Source of the DNA: Gammaproteobacteria bacterium
Lineage (GTDB): Bacteria; Pseudomonadota; Gammaproteobacteria; SZUA-229
Assembly: GCA_030595325.1 (NCBI GenBank)
Contig: JAUVDN010000013.1
Location: 1-33,842, forward strand
DNA: 33,842 nt
Reading direction: 5' to 3'
Shown here: in pieces, positions 9,410 to 17,205 of the stretch
Layout: each line of letters opens with the position of its first letter
How positions within the stretch are numbered: the first letter of the stretch is position 1
Made by a program: the position numbers and the translations under genes
Notes under the pieces: model-generated
Database searches by the model: none
Told to the model about the DNA's origin: nothing
Seen by the model: the letters and a program-made list of their open reading frames with translations, nothing else

Positions 9410-9659
9410 AGGTCGGTTAATGGCCAATACTGTTGAAAAACTCTAAAATCATATAAAGCCAATTTCTCATCTAATTTGAATTTTCACAAAAACATAACTT
9501 GAATATTGCTTATAAGTTAGTGTGCGGATTTCTGCTGTGAGATCGACTTCGTGTTGTACCTGCCCGTACCTAAAAACATAAAACCTATTAAAGAAGCTTA
9601 AATATTTTTTACAGCTACTAAAAAAGAGTTTTTCAACAGTATCGGCCAATAAGAGACCT
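9410..9659. mobile_element. MITE-like element with 35-bp terminal inverted repeats
   Basis: The left end (9410-9444) and right end (9625-9659) are inverted repeats of 35 bases with four mismatches. The inner core ATACTGTTGAAAAACTCT is identical on both sides. The whole is 250 bp. The interior is AT-rich and codes for no transposase, so it would be a non-autonomous element moved in trans. I see no convincing target-site duplication: the flanks are CTAT and TTAG. The parent family cannot be named from the sequence. Confidence 0.75.
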
Positions 9660-9705
9660 TTAGAGTATTTGTCACTTTAGCTTTATTCGTTAAATTTAGG
9701 TTATG

Positions 9706-9779
9706 TTCGCGGAATGACAAAAATCCGCTCCTACAAAATAGCGCCTACCTGTAGGAGCGGATTTTTGTCATTCCGCGAA
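9706..9779. repeat. REPIN-like doublet: two inverted REP sequences
   Basis: A perfect 30-bp inverted repeat (9706-9735 and 9750-9779) encloses a 14-base spacer. Each arm, read outward from its GTAG, starts GTAGGAGCGGA and contains its own GCGGA-N10-TCCGC hairpin. This is the build of REP sequences: a GTAG head and an imperfect palindrome, paired head to head as in REPINs/BIMEs, which are mobilised by TnpA-REP (RAYT) transposases. No RAYT gene is in the window. Confidence 0.8.
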
Positions 9780-9850
9780 TTTTTAAAGGTGTTAAAAAAA
9801 CGTCATTGCTATGAACATCATAGATGTCAGCTAAAACACAACAACAGACC

Positions 9851-10054
9851 TTAATCTTCCTTCTCTTCTATCCATGCCAGCTGGACAGCTTCCAGAATAC
9901 GCTCGCCGGAATGCTCAGGATCATCATCAAAGTCTTCCAGGTCCAGTATCCACTGTCGTAGATCGACGAAATTAAGTTGTTTTGGATCCACGTCAGGATA
10001 TGTCTCATCCAGTTCGATGGCAATTTCCAGACTGTCTACCCATTTTAATATCAT
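9851..10054 (-). CDS. iscX: Fe-S assembly protein IscX
   Basis: IscX is a small acidic protein that binds IscS and iron and modulates Fe-S cluster assembly. The 67-residue sequence shows the family core 'VDLRQWILDLEDFDDDPEHS' and the end 'ILEAVQLAWIEEKED', nearly the same pattern as E. coli IscX. It begins 25 bases after fdx ends and is the last gene of the isc operon. Length is normal for the family (66-67). Nothing is unusual in it. Confidence 0.96.
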   Translation of the reverse strand: MILKWVDSLEIAIELDETYPDVDPKQLNFVDLRQWILDLEDFDDDPEHSGERILEAVQLAWIEEKED

Positions 10055-10079
10055 CGCTACTACCTAATCTTGTATGAAT

Positions 10080-10418
10080 CTAATGATTCTCTGAAACCAT
10101 GTTAATGGTATATTTTGGTATTTCCACCACCAGATTTTCATCACCGATAATCGTCTGACAACTCAAACGGGAATCCGGGTCTAGCCCCCATGCTTTATCG
10201 AGCATGTCATCTTCATCTTCGGTATTTTCATTTAACGAGTCCATACCTTCGCGTATGTAGACATGGCATGTCGTACAGGCACATGATTTCTCACAGGCAT
10301 GTTCAATTTCCACATGACTTTGCAATGCTGCATCACAAATCGTCATTCCAGATTCAGCCTCGATAACTAGACCTTCAGGACACAATACTTCATGTGGTAA
10401 AAAAATAATTTGTGGCAC
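10080..10418 (-). CDS. fdx: ISC-type 2Fe-2S ferredoxin
   Basis: Fdx delivers electrons for cluster assembly on IscU. The adrenodoxin-type 2Fe-2S ligands are in 'EHACEKSCACTTCHVYIREG' with a distal Cys in 'DPDSRLSCQ', and the conserved end 'VVEIPKYTINM' is present. I chose the GTG at 10416-10418, giving 112 residues starting (M)PQIIFLPHEVLCPEG, because it aligns with the 111-residue E. coli protein, has AGAGGA 8 bases upstream and begins 1 base after the hscA stop. The longer frame up to 10466 would overlap hscA by 47 bases and add residues foreign to the family. The hscA end supplies the ribosome-binding site, so translation is probably coupled. Confidence 0.95.
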   Translation of the reverse strand: MPQIIFLPHEVLCPEGLVIEAESGMTICDAALQSHVEIEHACEKSCACTTCHVYIREGMDSLNENTEDEDDMLDKAWGLDPDSRLSCQTIIGDENLVVEIPKYTINMVSENH

Positions 10419-10419
10419 T

Positions 10420-12318
10420 TTACGATTCCTCTTCTTTTGACATTGCGTCTGAAGAATACTCTTCAATTAAATGCCCCTGCATTGCAGATTTAATGTTTGA
10501 ATTCATTCTGCGTGCAACATAATCTTCGCACGCCTTTTCTAACTGTTTAATACTTTGTTCAATCTTTGCGATATCGGCATCATTTTTCACATCGACCAAT
10601 ACCTGTTGCACTGTTTTAATCTGATCCAATTCCTGTTGCGACAATAATTGCTCACCATCCGTGGCAAGTGCTGAATCCAGCGCTTCTAAAACACGGTCTG
10701 CTTCAACCTGCTGCTCACGCAGACTACGTGCATGCATGTCATCTTCAGCATGTTCCATTGAATCACGCAGCATGTTCTCTATTTCATTATCACTCAGACC
10801 ATATGATGGTTTGACATCTACACTGGCCTCTACACCACTGTTTTCTTCGCGTGCACTGACAATCAACAGACCATCTGCATCCACCTGAAAAGTAACCCGT
10901 ATCCGTGCAGCCCCTGCAACCTGAGGAGGAAAACCTCTCAGCTCAAAGCGCGCTAAAGAACGGCAGTCTGTTACAAGTTCACGGTCGCCCTGTAATACGT
11001 GAACAGCCATAGCAGTCTGGCCATCCTTATATGTTGTAAAGTCTTGCGCCTTAGCGACAGGTATTGCGGTATTGCGATGAATAACTTTCTCAACCAGACC
11101 GCCCATGGTTTCTATTCCCAATGACAAAGGAATAACATCGAGCAATAACATCTCATCATCAGGTTTATTGCCTACCAGCACATCTGCCTGTAAAGCCGCA
11201 CCTGTGGCAACAACCGTATCCGGGTTGATGCTGGTCAATGGCTGACATTCAAAAAACTCTGCCACCATCTCGCGCACGATAAGGGTTCGTGTTGAACCGC
11301 CCACCATGACGACTTCATTAATACTTTCATTTTCCACTTCTGCATCGCGTAATGCACGGCGGCACGACATCAAGGTTTTCTTTACTAACGGCGTAAGCAA
11401 TTCAGTCAGTTGTTCTCTATCAAGTGTTCCAAGCCATGAATCGGCATCAGTATTAATCGAGATTTCAACACTGTTTTTTTCTGCCAGCGATTCTTTAGCT
11501 ATTCTCGCCTGCTGCATAAGCAAACGTTTAACCGCAGGTTCATCCGCATTAGTAATTCCTGACTGAGCAATTATCCATTGCGATATCTCATAGTCAAAAT
11601 CATCACCACCGAGCGAACTATTACCACCGGTAGCCAGTACTTCGAAAATACCTTTGTTCAAACGCAAGATCGAAATATCAAAGGTGCCACCACCTAGATC
11701 ATAAACCGCGATGATGCCTTCATTGCCCGTATCCAGGCCGTAAGCTACCGCCGCTGCCGTCGGCTCATTCAACAAACGCAATACTTTAATATTTGCTAAC
11801 TTTGCGGCATCCTTTGTCGCCTGCCTTTGTGCATCATCAAAATAAGCCGGCACGGTTATGACGGCACCCTCGAACTCATCGCCCAATGTTTCTATCGCAC
11901 GTTTTTTTAATGTCTTTAAAATTTCTGCCGATACTTGGACAGCACTGACATCACCTGAACGTGTTTTAATCTTTGGTACGCTGGATTCTGATTCAGCGAA
12001 CACATACGAATAATGCGCATCTTCTATAGAGACATCTTCTACGCCGTGCCCCATAAGACGCTTTACAGAGATGATGGTATTTAATGGATCCGATACACTG
12101 TACTGCTGCGCTGATAATCCTACATGTACATCAGTTTCCGCATAATGCACTATCGATGGCAAAAGGTGGTTACCATCAGAATCCGGCAAAGTACTTACTT
12201 CACCACTTCTAACAGACGCAACCAAAGAGTTAGTCGTGCCCAGATCAATGCCCACTGCAAGCCGATGCTGGTGTGCAGTTGTTGATTCTCCAGGTTCTGC
12301 TATTTGTATAAGTGCCAT
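10420..12318 (-). CDS. hscA: Fe-S cluster chaperone HscA (Hsp66)
   Basis: HscA is the DnaK-family chaperone that, with HscB, drives release of the cluster from IscU by recognising its LPPVK motif. The ATPase domain shows IDLGTTNS (residues 24-31), '[20 protein letters not shown]', '[14 protein letters not shown]', '[14 protein letters not shown]' and 'VVMVGGSTR'. The substrate-binding domain follows, with '[13 protein letters not shown]' and a helical lid. Length 632 is slightly above E. coli (616). It is separated from hscB by 89 bases filled with 13-bp tandem repeats, and the nearest Shine-Dalgarno-like AAAGG lies in the last repeat, 12 bases from the ATG. Confidence 0.97.
   Translation of the reverse strand: MALIQIAEPGESTTAHQHRLAVGIDLGTTNSLVASVRSGEVSTLPDSDGNHLLPSIVHYAETDVHVGLSAQQYSVSDPLNTIISVKRLMGHGVEDVSIEDAHYSYVFAESESSVPKIKTRSGDVSAVQVSAEILKTLKKRAIETLGDEFEGAVITVPAYFDDAQRQATKDAAKLANIKVLRLLNEPTAAAVAYGLDTGNEGIIAVYDLGGGTFDISILRLNKGIFEVLATGGNSSLGGDDFDYEISQWIIAQSGITNADEPAVKRLLMQQARIAKESLAEKNSVEISINTDADSWLGTLDREQLTELLTPLVKKTLMSCRRALRDAEVENESINEVVMVGGSTRTLIVREMVAEFFECQPLTSINPDTVVATGAALQADVLVGNKPDDEMLLLDVIPLSLGIETMGGLVEKVIHRNTAIPVAKAQDFTTYKDGQTAMAVHVLQGDRELVTDCRSLARFELRGFPPQVAGAARIRVTFQVDADGLLIVSAREENSGVEASVDVKPSYGLSDNEIENMLRDSMEHAEDDMHARSLREQQVEADRVLEALDSALATDGEQLLSQQELDQIKTVQQVLVDVKNDADIAKIEQSIKQLEKACEDYVARRMNSNIKSAMQGHLIEEYSSDAMSKEEES
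10427..10432 (-). promoter_or_regulatory. Shine-Dalgarno sequence deciding the fdx GTG start
   Basis: AGAGGA lies inside the last codons of hscA, 8 bases before the GTG at 10416-10418. It favours this start over the longer ATG frame. Confidence 0.7.
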
Positions 12319-12327
12319 ATCTGTTTT

Positions 12328-12402
12328 TAACCTTTACCGCTAACCTTTGTCGCTAACCTTTACCGCTAACCCTTACTGCTAACCCTTACTGCTAACCGCT
12401 GC
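12328..12402 (-). repeat. 13-bp tandem repeat array (five full units and a partial one) between hscB and hscA
   Basis: On the plus strand the units are TAACCTTTACCGC (12328-12340), TAACCTTTGTCGC (12341-12353), TAACCTTTACCGC (12354-12366) and TAACCCTTACTGC twice (12367-12379, 12380-12392), then a partial unit to 12402. In the transcript each unit contains AAAGG or AAGGG, which resembles a Shine-Dalgarno core. A 10-codon mini-ORF (12379-12411) starts with an ATG that overlaps the hscB stop (ATGA) and ends within the array. Confidence 0.92.
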
Positions 12403-12407
12403 TAATA

Positions 12408-12953
12408 TCATAACAACTCGTCTTCGATATCTGCAGTCAGCGCATTGATTTCGTTACTTGCTTTTTGCATGAACTGTAATTTGCGTATCAATTCACGTGC
12501 ATCGTCAATCTGATCACTCTCATAACATGCTGAAAAGCTTTCCATCATTTCTTTAGTCGAGATTTTGATTTCTTTGGCCATCACATCAAGCACTGCAAGC
12601 GGATCACTTTCCTGCTTAATATTTTCGAGTCGCTCACGCATCTCAAGCTGCTGCATCAAAAAAGCAGCATCCATGGTTGTTTCATTTTCCAGATTGAAAT
12701 CAATGCCTTTTAATTTCAATAAATAGGTTGCTCGTAGCACAGGACTCTTTAACGTCGTCTGTGCTTCGTTAACCCATGAAGTCTGCTGCATCGATAAGCG
12801 TTTTTCCTGATCTGATGCATTTGCAAATTTGTCCGGATGCACCTGTTTCTGCAACTCCATATATTGCTGGCGAACCTGATCAAGATCCACCGCATAAGAA
12901 ACAGGAAGTTCAAACAACTCGAAAAAGTTGCTGTTTAGAATATCTTTAGACAC
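12408..12953 (-). CDS. hscB: Fe-S co-chaperone HscB (Hsc20)
   Basis: HscB is the J-domain partner of HscA and brings it to IscU. The J-domain is at residues 8-80 with the HPD tripeptide at 39-41 (VHPDKF), followed by the conserved 'NEAQTTLKSPVLRATYLLKL' and the C-terminal three-helix domain that binds IscU. Length 181 is normal (E. coli 171). It follows iscA after a 208-base gap rich in short repeats, so it may have its own regulation. Downstream it is linked to hscA through a repeat array. Confidence 0.96.
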   Translation of the reverse strand: MSKDILNSNFFELFELPVSYAVDLDQVRQQYMELQKQVHPDKFANASDQEKRLSMQQTSWVNEAQTTLKSPVLRATYLLKLKGIDFNLENETTMDAAFLMQQLEMRERLENIKQESDPLAVLDVMAKEIKISTKEMMESFSACYESDQIDDARELIRKLQFMQKASNEINALTADIEDELL

Positions 12954-12989
12954 AAAAAATTAATTTTCAGTAATTATTAAAAATTCGAA

Positions 12990-13107
12990 ACACTGTTTAC
13001 AATCTATTTACACAGTGTGCTATCTGTCGTTGCTCAGCCTGTCGTTGCTCAGTCTAGGCCTAAACATGTCAATTCAAGGCAGAAAATGTGAGTTTACAAG
13101 TGTAAAC
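12990..13107. repeat. Cluster of short repeats in the iscA-hscB gap
   Basis: Three elements lie in this gap. At 12990-13018 a 7-bp inverted repeat ACACTGT/ACAGTGT has a 15-base loop. At 13024-13053 a 15-bp unit CTGTCGTTGCTCAGY is duplicated in tandem. At 13092-13107 GTTTACA-AG-TGTAAAC is a perfect dyad. None has a U-tract typical of an intrinsic terminator in the operon's direction. They could act in transcript processing or attenuation, but this is inference. Confidence 0.7.
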
Positions 13108-13161
13108 GTCCATTTTTTAACGCTGAAATGGCGTGTTTAGGAATGCGCTGGGTGACTACAG

Positions 13162-13485
13162 TTAAACAGTGAAGCTTTCACCACAACCACAAGCTGCTTT
13201 TTCTTTTGGGTTATTGAACTTAAAGCCTTCGTTCAATCCCTCTTTTGTATAATCGAGCTCTGTTCCATCGAGATAAACCAGACTCTTAGGATCAACGATA
13301 ACTTTTACACCCGCATGTTCAAACACTTCATCTTCTGGATTTATATCATCGACAAATTCAAGAACATAAGACATGCCGGAACACCCCATGGTTTTCACAC
13401 CAAGACGCAGACCCACACCCTTACCACGACTCTCAAGGAATGCTTTAACACGTTCTGCCGCAGGTTCAGTTAATGTAATAGCCAT
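13162..13485 (-). CDS. iscA: Fe-S assembly A-type protein IscA
   Basis: IscA is an A-type carrier that binds iron or Fe-S clusters and hands them to apoproteins. The three conserved cysteines are at residue 35 (MGCSGMSY) and at 99 and 101 near the end (ACGCGESF). Length 107 equals that of E. coli IscA. It begins 54 bases after iscU. Its downstream neighbour hscB is separated by a repeat-rich spacer. ErpA is an alternative A-type protein, but the position between iscU and hscB points to IscA. Confidence 0.95.
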   Translation of the reverse strand: MAITLTEPAAERVKAFLESRGKGVGLRLGVKTMGCSGMSYVLEFVDDINPEDEVFEHAGVKVIVDPKSLVYLDGTELDYTKEGLNEGFKFNNPKEKAACGCGESFTV

Positions 13486-13539
13486 GCTCTTATCTCTTCT
13501 TATGTCTCTACTATTAATCTTTACTAATAACGCTCTTAC

Positions 13540-13917
13540 TTAAGCTTTCTTCTGTTTATAATCTGCAATTGCAGCATTGATTGCATCTTCCGCTAATACA
13601 GAACAATGAATCTTAACAGGTGGCAAAGCAAGTTCTTCTGCTATCTGTGTATTTTTGATCGCCTGCGCTTCGTCCAGTGTTTTACCTTTAACCCACTCAG
13701 TTAAAAGTGAGCTGGAAGCGATAGCACTGCCACAACCATAAGTTTTAAATACTGCATCTTCGATAATACCCTCATCACTTACTTTTATCTGAAGTTTCAT
13801 TACATCTCCACACGCGGGAGCACCAACCATACCGGTACCTACATTGTCAGTATTTTCAAAACTGCCAACATTACGTGGGTTTTCATAATGATCTAAAACT
13901 TTTTCGCCGTACGCCAT
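13540..13917 (-). CDS. iscU: Fe-S cluster scaffold IscU
   Basis: IscU is the scaffold on which Fe-S clusters are built from IscS-derived sulfur. The start at 13915-13917 gives the family N-terminus 'MAYGEKVLDHYENPRNVGSF' and 125 residues, with AGGTG a few bases upstream. The ATG at 13951-13953 would add 12 foreign residues. Cluster ligands Cys36, Cys62 and Cys105 and Asp38 (ACGD) are present, as is the HscA-recognition motif LPPVK just before Cys105. The sequence is very close to the E. coli protein. It lies between iscS and iscA. Confidence 0.97.
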   Translation of the reverse strand: MAYGEKVLDHYENPRNVGSFENTDNVGTGMVGAPACGDVMKLQIKVSDEGIIEDAVFKTYGCGSAIASSSLLTEWVKGKTLDEAQAIKNTQIAEELALPPVKIHCSVLAEDAINAAIADYKQKKA

Positions 13918-14042
13918 AATTACACCTAATTCTCTTATCTTCATCTGCATCAATTTAGATGCATATATTATCTATTTGTTCGTTATTTACTTCATTAAAA
14001 ATATTTATAAACCAATCTTATAAAAGATGCTTATAAACAACT

Positions 14043-15296
14043 TTAATGAGCGGCCCACTCGATACTATCTATATCGATACCATCTTTATACATATCCCAC
14101 AGTGGTGATAAATCACGTAGTTTTTCTACTGCGGTACGAACGTATTTAATCGTGCGATCAATCTCTTCTTCGGTGGTATAACGGCCCATAGTGAAACGAA
14201 TCGAACTATGCGCCAATTCATCGTTACGGCCTAATGCACGTAATACATAGCTAGGTTCAAGACTTGCTGATGTACATGCACTGCCGCTTGATATCGCTAA
14301 CTCTTTTAACGCCATCAATAAACTTTCACCTTCAACATAGTTGAAACTGATATTGATATTACCAGCAATACGTTGATCGATATCACCATTTACGTAGACT
14401 TCTTCCATATCACTAACACCGTCATACAACTTATTTCTAAGTTTTAATAAACGTGCATTTTCTTCAACCATCTCTTCTTTAGCGATGCGGAATGCTTCAC
14501 CCATGCCAACAATCTGATGCGTTGCCAATGTACCAGAACGCATACCGCGCTCATGACCACCGCCATGCATCTGCGCTTCTAAACGAACGCGAGGTTTTCT
14601 TTGTACATATAATGCACCGATACCTTTAGGACCATAGATCTTATGACCAGAAAAACTCATTAAATCGACAGGCAATTCTTCAAGGTTGATCTCAACCTTA
14701 CCGGCACTCTGTGCGGCGTCGACGTGAAATATGATTTTTCTTGCACGACAGATGTTACCGATTGCTTCGATATCCTGAATTACACCGATCTCATTATTGA
14801 CGTGCATAATTGAAACTAAAATGGTGTCATCACGTAATGCATCTTCCAGTACTTTAAGATCGACCAGACCATTTTGCATCGGATCAAGGTAGGTAACTTC
14901 ATAACCTTCACGTTCTAACTGACGGCAGCTATCAAGCACGGCTTTATGTTCTGTTTTACAAGTAACGATATGTTTGCCACGTTTGTGGTTAAAGTGAGCC
15001 ACACCTTTGATGGCAAGGTTGTCTGATTCAGTCGCACCCGACGTAAATATTATTTCTTTTGGATTGGCACCAACCAGGTCGGCAACATTTTTTCTTGCTG
15101 TTTCAACAGCGGCTTCAGCAGTCCAGCCAAAACTGTGACTACGTGACGCAGGGTTACCAAAACTACTTTCTGGCCCCATGTACTTAAGCATTTCTGCAAC
15201 AACACGCTCATCCATCGGCGTCGTTGCCGAGTAATCCAAATAGATTGGACGTTCTGTAGAAATTATATCGGTTGCCTGCTCACTCACTTCATTCAC
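14043..15296 (-). CDS. iscS: Cysteine desulfurase IscS
   Basis: IscS is the PLP enzyme that converts cysteine to alanine and passes persulfide sulfur to IscU and other acceptors. The PLP lysine is Lys219 ([12 protein letters not shown]) and the catalytic Cys341 lies in the flexible loop '[20 protein letters not shown]'. The IscS-specific C-terminal tail '[20 protein letters not shown]', which contacts IscU, is complete. Length 417 is slightly above E. coli (404) through an N-terminal extension. It lies between a second desulfurase gene and iscU, and the tail marks it as the housekeeping IscS. Confidence 0.97.
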   Translation of the reverse strand: MNEVSEQATDIISTERPIYLDYSATTPMDERVVAEMLKYMGPESSFGNPASRSHSFGWTAEAAVETARKNVADLVGANPKEIIFTSGATESDNLAIKGVAHFNHKRGKHIVTCKTEHKAVLDSCRQLEREGYEVTYLDPMQNGLVDLKVLEDALRDDTILVSIMHVNNEIGVIQDIEAIGNICRARKIIFHVDAAQSAGKVEINLEELPVDLMSFSGHKIYGPKGIGALYVQRKPRVRLEAQMHGGGHERGMRSGTLATHQIVGMGEAFRIAKEEMVEENARLLKLRNKLYDGVSDMEEVYVNGDIDQRIAGNINISFNYVEGESLLMALKELAISSGSACTSASLEPSYVLRALGRNDELAHSSIRFTMGRYTTEEEIDRTIKYVRTAVEKLRDLSPLWDMYKDGIDIDSIEWAAH

Positions 15297-15336
15297 CTTG
15301 CTTATCGCCTTAACTGTTATTAATCACTGTTCTTAA

Positions 15337-16542
15337 TCAAACACTGGCCGCCATCATCACTGCCGAGTGTCGGTTTATTTCGATAATGTCGTTTAATGCT
15401 GTAATAAAAGCATCTACATCCGACATCGTATTATTTTTTCCAAAACTCACCCGGATTGCTGAATTTGCCAACTCGTCCGGAATATTCATCGCCTTTAACA
15501 CATGACTAGGCTCTGTTTTTTCGCTGGTACATGCTGAACCGCTTGATACAGCAATGGCTTTTCTATCCAGCTGCATCAATAATGTTTCACCGCTAAAACC
15601 AGCAACACCAAATTGCACGGTGTTAGGTAGACGATTCGTTGTTTGTGCAAACACGGTTACTGCGCTAAATTCTTTTAAGCCTCTTTCAAGCGCATCGCGC
15701 AATCCAAGACTATGAGAACTTCTATCTCGTAAATTTGAAAGCGCTAACTCAGCCGCCTTTCCAAATCCAACAATTGCAGGTACATTTTCTGTGCCGGCAC
15801 GTAAATTATTTTCCTGCGAACCACCAAACTGTAACTTTGTTATCGGTAGCTGCTTATCTAATATCAATGCACCTGCACCAACAGGCCCATACAGCTTATG
15901 CGCTGAGAATGTCATTGCGTGTACACCACTAGCCGTGAAATCCAGTGGTATTTTTCCTGCCGCCTGCGATGCATCGGTATGAAAAAAACAATTATTCTCT
16001 TTGGCTAAAGTTATCAGTGGTGATAAATCCTGTATCACTCCTGTTTCATTATTTGCAGACATCACCGATATCAGCGAGGTCTGTTCAGTCATTACCTGTG
16101 TAACAGCCGATGATGTTATATAACCTGCTTCATCAACAGCAATCACATCAACGTCAAATGCTGTTTTCTGCATTATGTGCTGCGCCGGCTCCAGTAACGA
16201 CATATGTTCGATTGCACTTATCGCAATGCGGGTATCGCCGCCCTGCTTATCAATTTGTCGCCTCATGTCGTTACTGAGGTCATTACTGAGACTATTACAA
16301 AAGCCATGAAGCAATAAATTATTCGACTCCGTGCCGCCACTGGTAAATATCACCTGATCTGCTCTGGCACCGGCTAACTGCGCTACTGATTCACGCGCCT
16401 GTTCGATAGCACTTTTCTGTAACCGTCCAAAGCGATGCACGCTTGATGGATTGCCTGCCACCTGACCCATGTAGGGCAACATGGCCTCTAACACTTCCTC
16501 GTCCAAAGCTGTTGTCGCGTTATTATCTAGATACACAGCCAT
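15337..16542 (-). CDS. Second, NifS-like cysteine desulfurase
   Basis: This is a second class V PLP aminotransferase of the NifS/IscS group, directly upstream of iscS (gap 40 bases). PLP lysine Lys216 (FSAHKLYGPVG) and catalytic Cys338 ([20 protein letters not shown]) are present, so it should be active. It differs from the neighbouring IscS throughout, lacks the IscS C-terminal IscU-contact tail, and begins 'MAVYLDNNATTALDEEV' as in NifS-type enzymes. A 12-bp tandem duplication (16267-16290) adds a repeated LSND in a loop at about residues 85-92. Its position after iscR suggests that it is co-regulated with the ISC system. Whether it feeds IscU or another acceptor is unknown. Confidence 0.93.
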   Translation of the reverse strand: MAVYLDNNATTALDEEVLEAMLPYMGQVAGNPSSVHRFGRLQKSAIEQARESVAQLAGARADQVIFTSGGTESNNLLLHGFCNSLSNDLSNDMRRQIDKQGGDTRIAISAIEHMSLLEPAQHIMQKTAFDVDVIAVDEAGYITSSAVTQVMTEQTSLISVMSANNETGVIQDLSPLITLAKENNCFFHTDASQAAGKIPLDFTASGVHAMTFSAHKLYGPVGAGALILDKQLPITKLQFGGSQENNLRAGTENVPAIVGFGKAAELALSNLRDRSSHSLGLRDALERGLKEFSAVTVFAQTTNRLPNTVQFGVAGFSGETLLMQLDRKAIAVSSGSACTSEKTEPSHVLKAMNIPDELANSAIRVSFGKNNTMSDVDAFITALNDIIEINRHSAVMMAASV

Positions 16543-16572
16543 GATGTCGTTTAATTATATCCAGTTAAAACT

Positions 16573-17019
16573 TTACAAATTTACAGCATTGTCCTGACGC
16601 ACTTTCACACTGGCCACAGATTCCTGTGACATGATTTCAGAAAGTGTTATTCCATCCAGGAAGGTACGAATCTCGTTACTTAACTCTTGCCACAGATCGT
16701 GTGTTAAACACTGATACTCACCACAATCGCTGTCACCATCATTACAGTCAACGACCTGACAGCTTTCATCAACAGCCAGGATGATATCTGAGATACTAAT
16801 CTCATCAATACCACTACTCAGCTTGTAACCGCCACCCGGGCCGCGCGTACTGCTTACGATGTTATTGCGACGTAATTTGGCAAATAACTGCTCTAGATAA
16901 GATAGAGAAATACACTGCCGCTCAGAAATTGCCGCTAATGAAACCGGTCCATTCTCTTGATGCAGCGCCAGATCCAGCACCGCTGTTACTGCATAACGCC
17001 CTTTCGTGGTTAAACGCAT
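16573..17019 (-). CDS. iscR: Fe-S cluster-sensing regulator IscR
   Basis: IscR is an Rrf2-family repressor/activator that senses Fe-S status. The N-terminal winged helix is typical ('MRLTTKGRYAVTAVLDLAL', 'GPVSLAAISERQCISLSYLE', 'STRGPGGGYKLS'). The cluster ligands are Cys92, Cys99, Cys104 and His107 (CNDGDSDCGEYQCLTH), compared with Cys92/98/104/His107 in E. coli, so the middle spacing is shifted by one residue. The end 'FLDGITLSEIMSQ' also fits. Length 148 is slightly shorter than E. coli (162). It heads the isc operon, with two type-1-like boxes upstream that imply autoregulation. Confidence 0.96.
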   Translation of the reverse strand: MRLTTKGRYAVTAVLDLALHQENGPVSLAAISERQCISLSYLEQLFAKLRRNNIVSSTRGPGGGYKLSSGIDEISISDIILAVDESCQVVDCNDGDSDCGEYQCLTHDLWQELSNEIRTFLDGITLSEIMSQESVASVKVRQDNAVNL

Positions 17020-17062
17020 ATTAAACTCCCTACAAATTAGGGTAAATAATTGGAATAAGTGA

Positions 17063-17092
17063 ATTTTACTTAATTCCGACTAATTTAGTCAA
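17063..17092 (-). promoter_or_regulatory. Sigma-70 promoter of the isc operon
   Basis: On the minus strand TTGACT (-35, 17087-17092) and TAAAAT (-10, 17063-17068) are 18 bases apart, each one mismatch from consensus. Transcription would start near 17056, about 37 bases before the iscR ATG. The -35 box lies inside an IscR-box match. Confidence 0.65.
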
Positions 17093-17096
17093 GTAT
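17073..17096 (-). promoter_or_regulatory. IscR type-1-like binding site overlapping the -35 box
   Basis: Minus strand ATACTTGACTAAATTAGTCG with following GAAT fits the type 1 IscR consensus (ATAxxYGACTRWWWYAGTCRR). It covers the -35 box, which fits repression by holo-IscR. Confidence 0.7.
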
Positions 17097-17099
17097 AAA

Positions 17100-17121
17100 A
17101 CCAAGTAATTTAGTCAGGTAT
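17100..17121 (-). promoter_or_regulatory. Second IscR type-1-like site upstream of iscR
   Basis: Minus strand ATACCTGACTAAATTACTTG matches the type 1 IscR half-site strongly on the left (ATACCTGACT) and weakly on the right. It ends 3 bases upstream of the first box. Paired IscR sites at the iscR promoter are also known in E. coli. Confidence 0.6.
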
Positions 17122-17165
17122 TACTTAATGAATAGAAATTCCACTAAGTCATTGAATTTATTAGC

Positions 17166-17193
17166 GTAGAGCCAGAAAAAAGATTGCTCCTAC
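17166..17193 (-). repeat. Imperfect hairpin with a REP-like head between cysE and iscR
   Basis: Minus strand GTAGGAGC (17186-17193) pairs with GCTCTAC (17166-17172) with one bulge, around a T-rich loop. GTAGGAGC is the same head as in the REP doublet at 9706-9779, so this may be a relic REP. It could also serve as a weak terminator for cysE, but no U-tract follows. Confidence 0.4.
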
Positions 17194-17205
17194 TTACTTA
17201 GCACA

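Larger units (their letters stand above)
9355..9850. other. Repeat-filled intergenic region between iscX and rlmN
   Basis: These 496 bases carry no credible gene. They hold a MITE-like element (9410-9659) and a REP doublet (9706-9779), with about 50 unremarkable bases on each outer side. A 60-codon minus-strand frame (9467-9649) begins inside the right terminal repeat and has no recognisable domain. In Pseudomonas ndk occupies this position; nothing like nucleoside diphosphate kinase is readable here. Confidence 0.75.

Noticed and set aside
9467-9649. 60-codon frame inside the MITE-like element as a transposase piece
   Set aside because: It begins in the terminal repeat and shows no transposase motif.
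10419-10466. Longer N-terminus for fdx
   Set aside because: It overlaps hscA by 47 bases and adds residues not found in the family; the GTG at 10418 has a good Shine-Dalgarno and the right length.
13918-13953. Longer N-terminus for iscU
   Set aside because: The family begins at the inner MAYGEKV, which has its own AGGTG site.
17100-17205. A third IscR box further upstream (around 17140-17155)
   Set aside because: Only a GACT-like half is present; the rest does not match.
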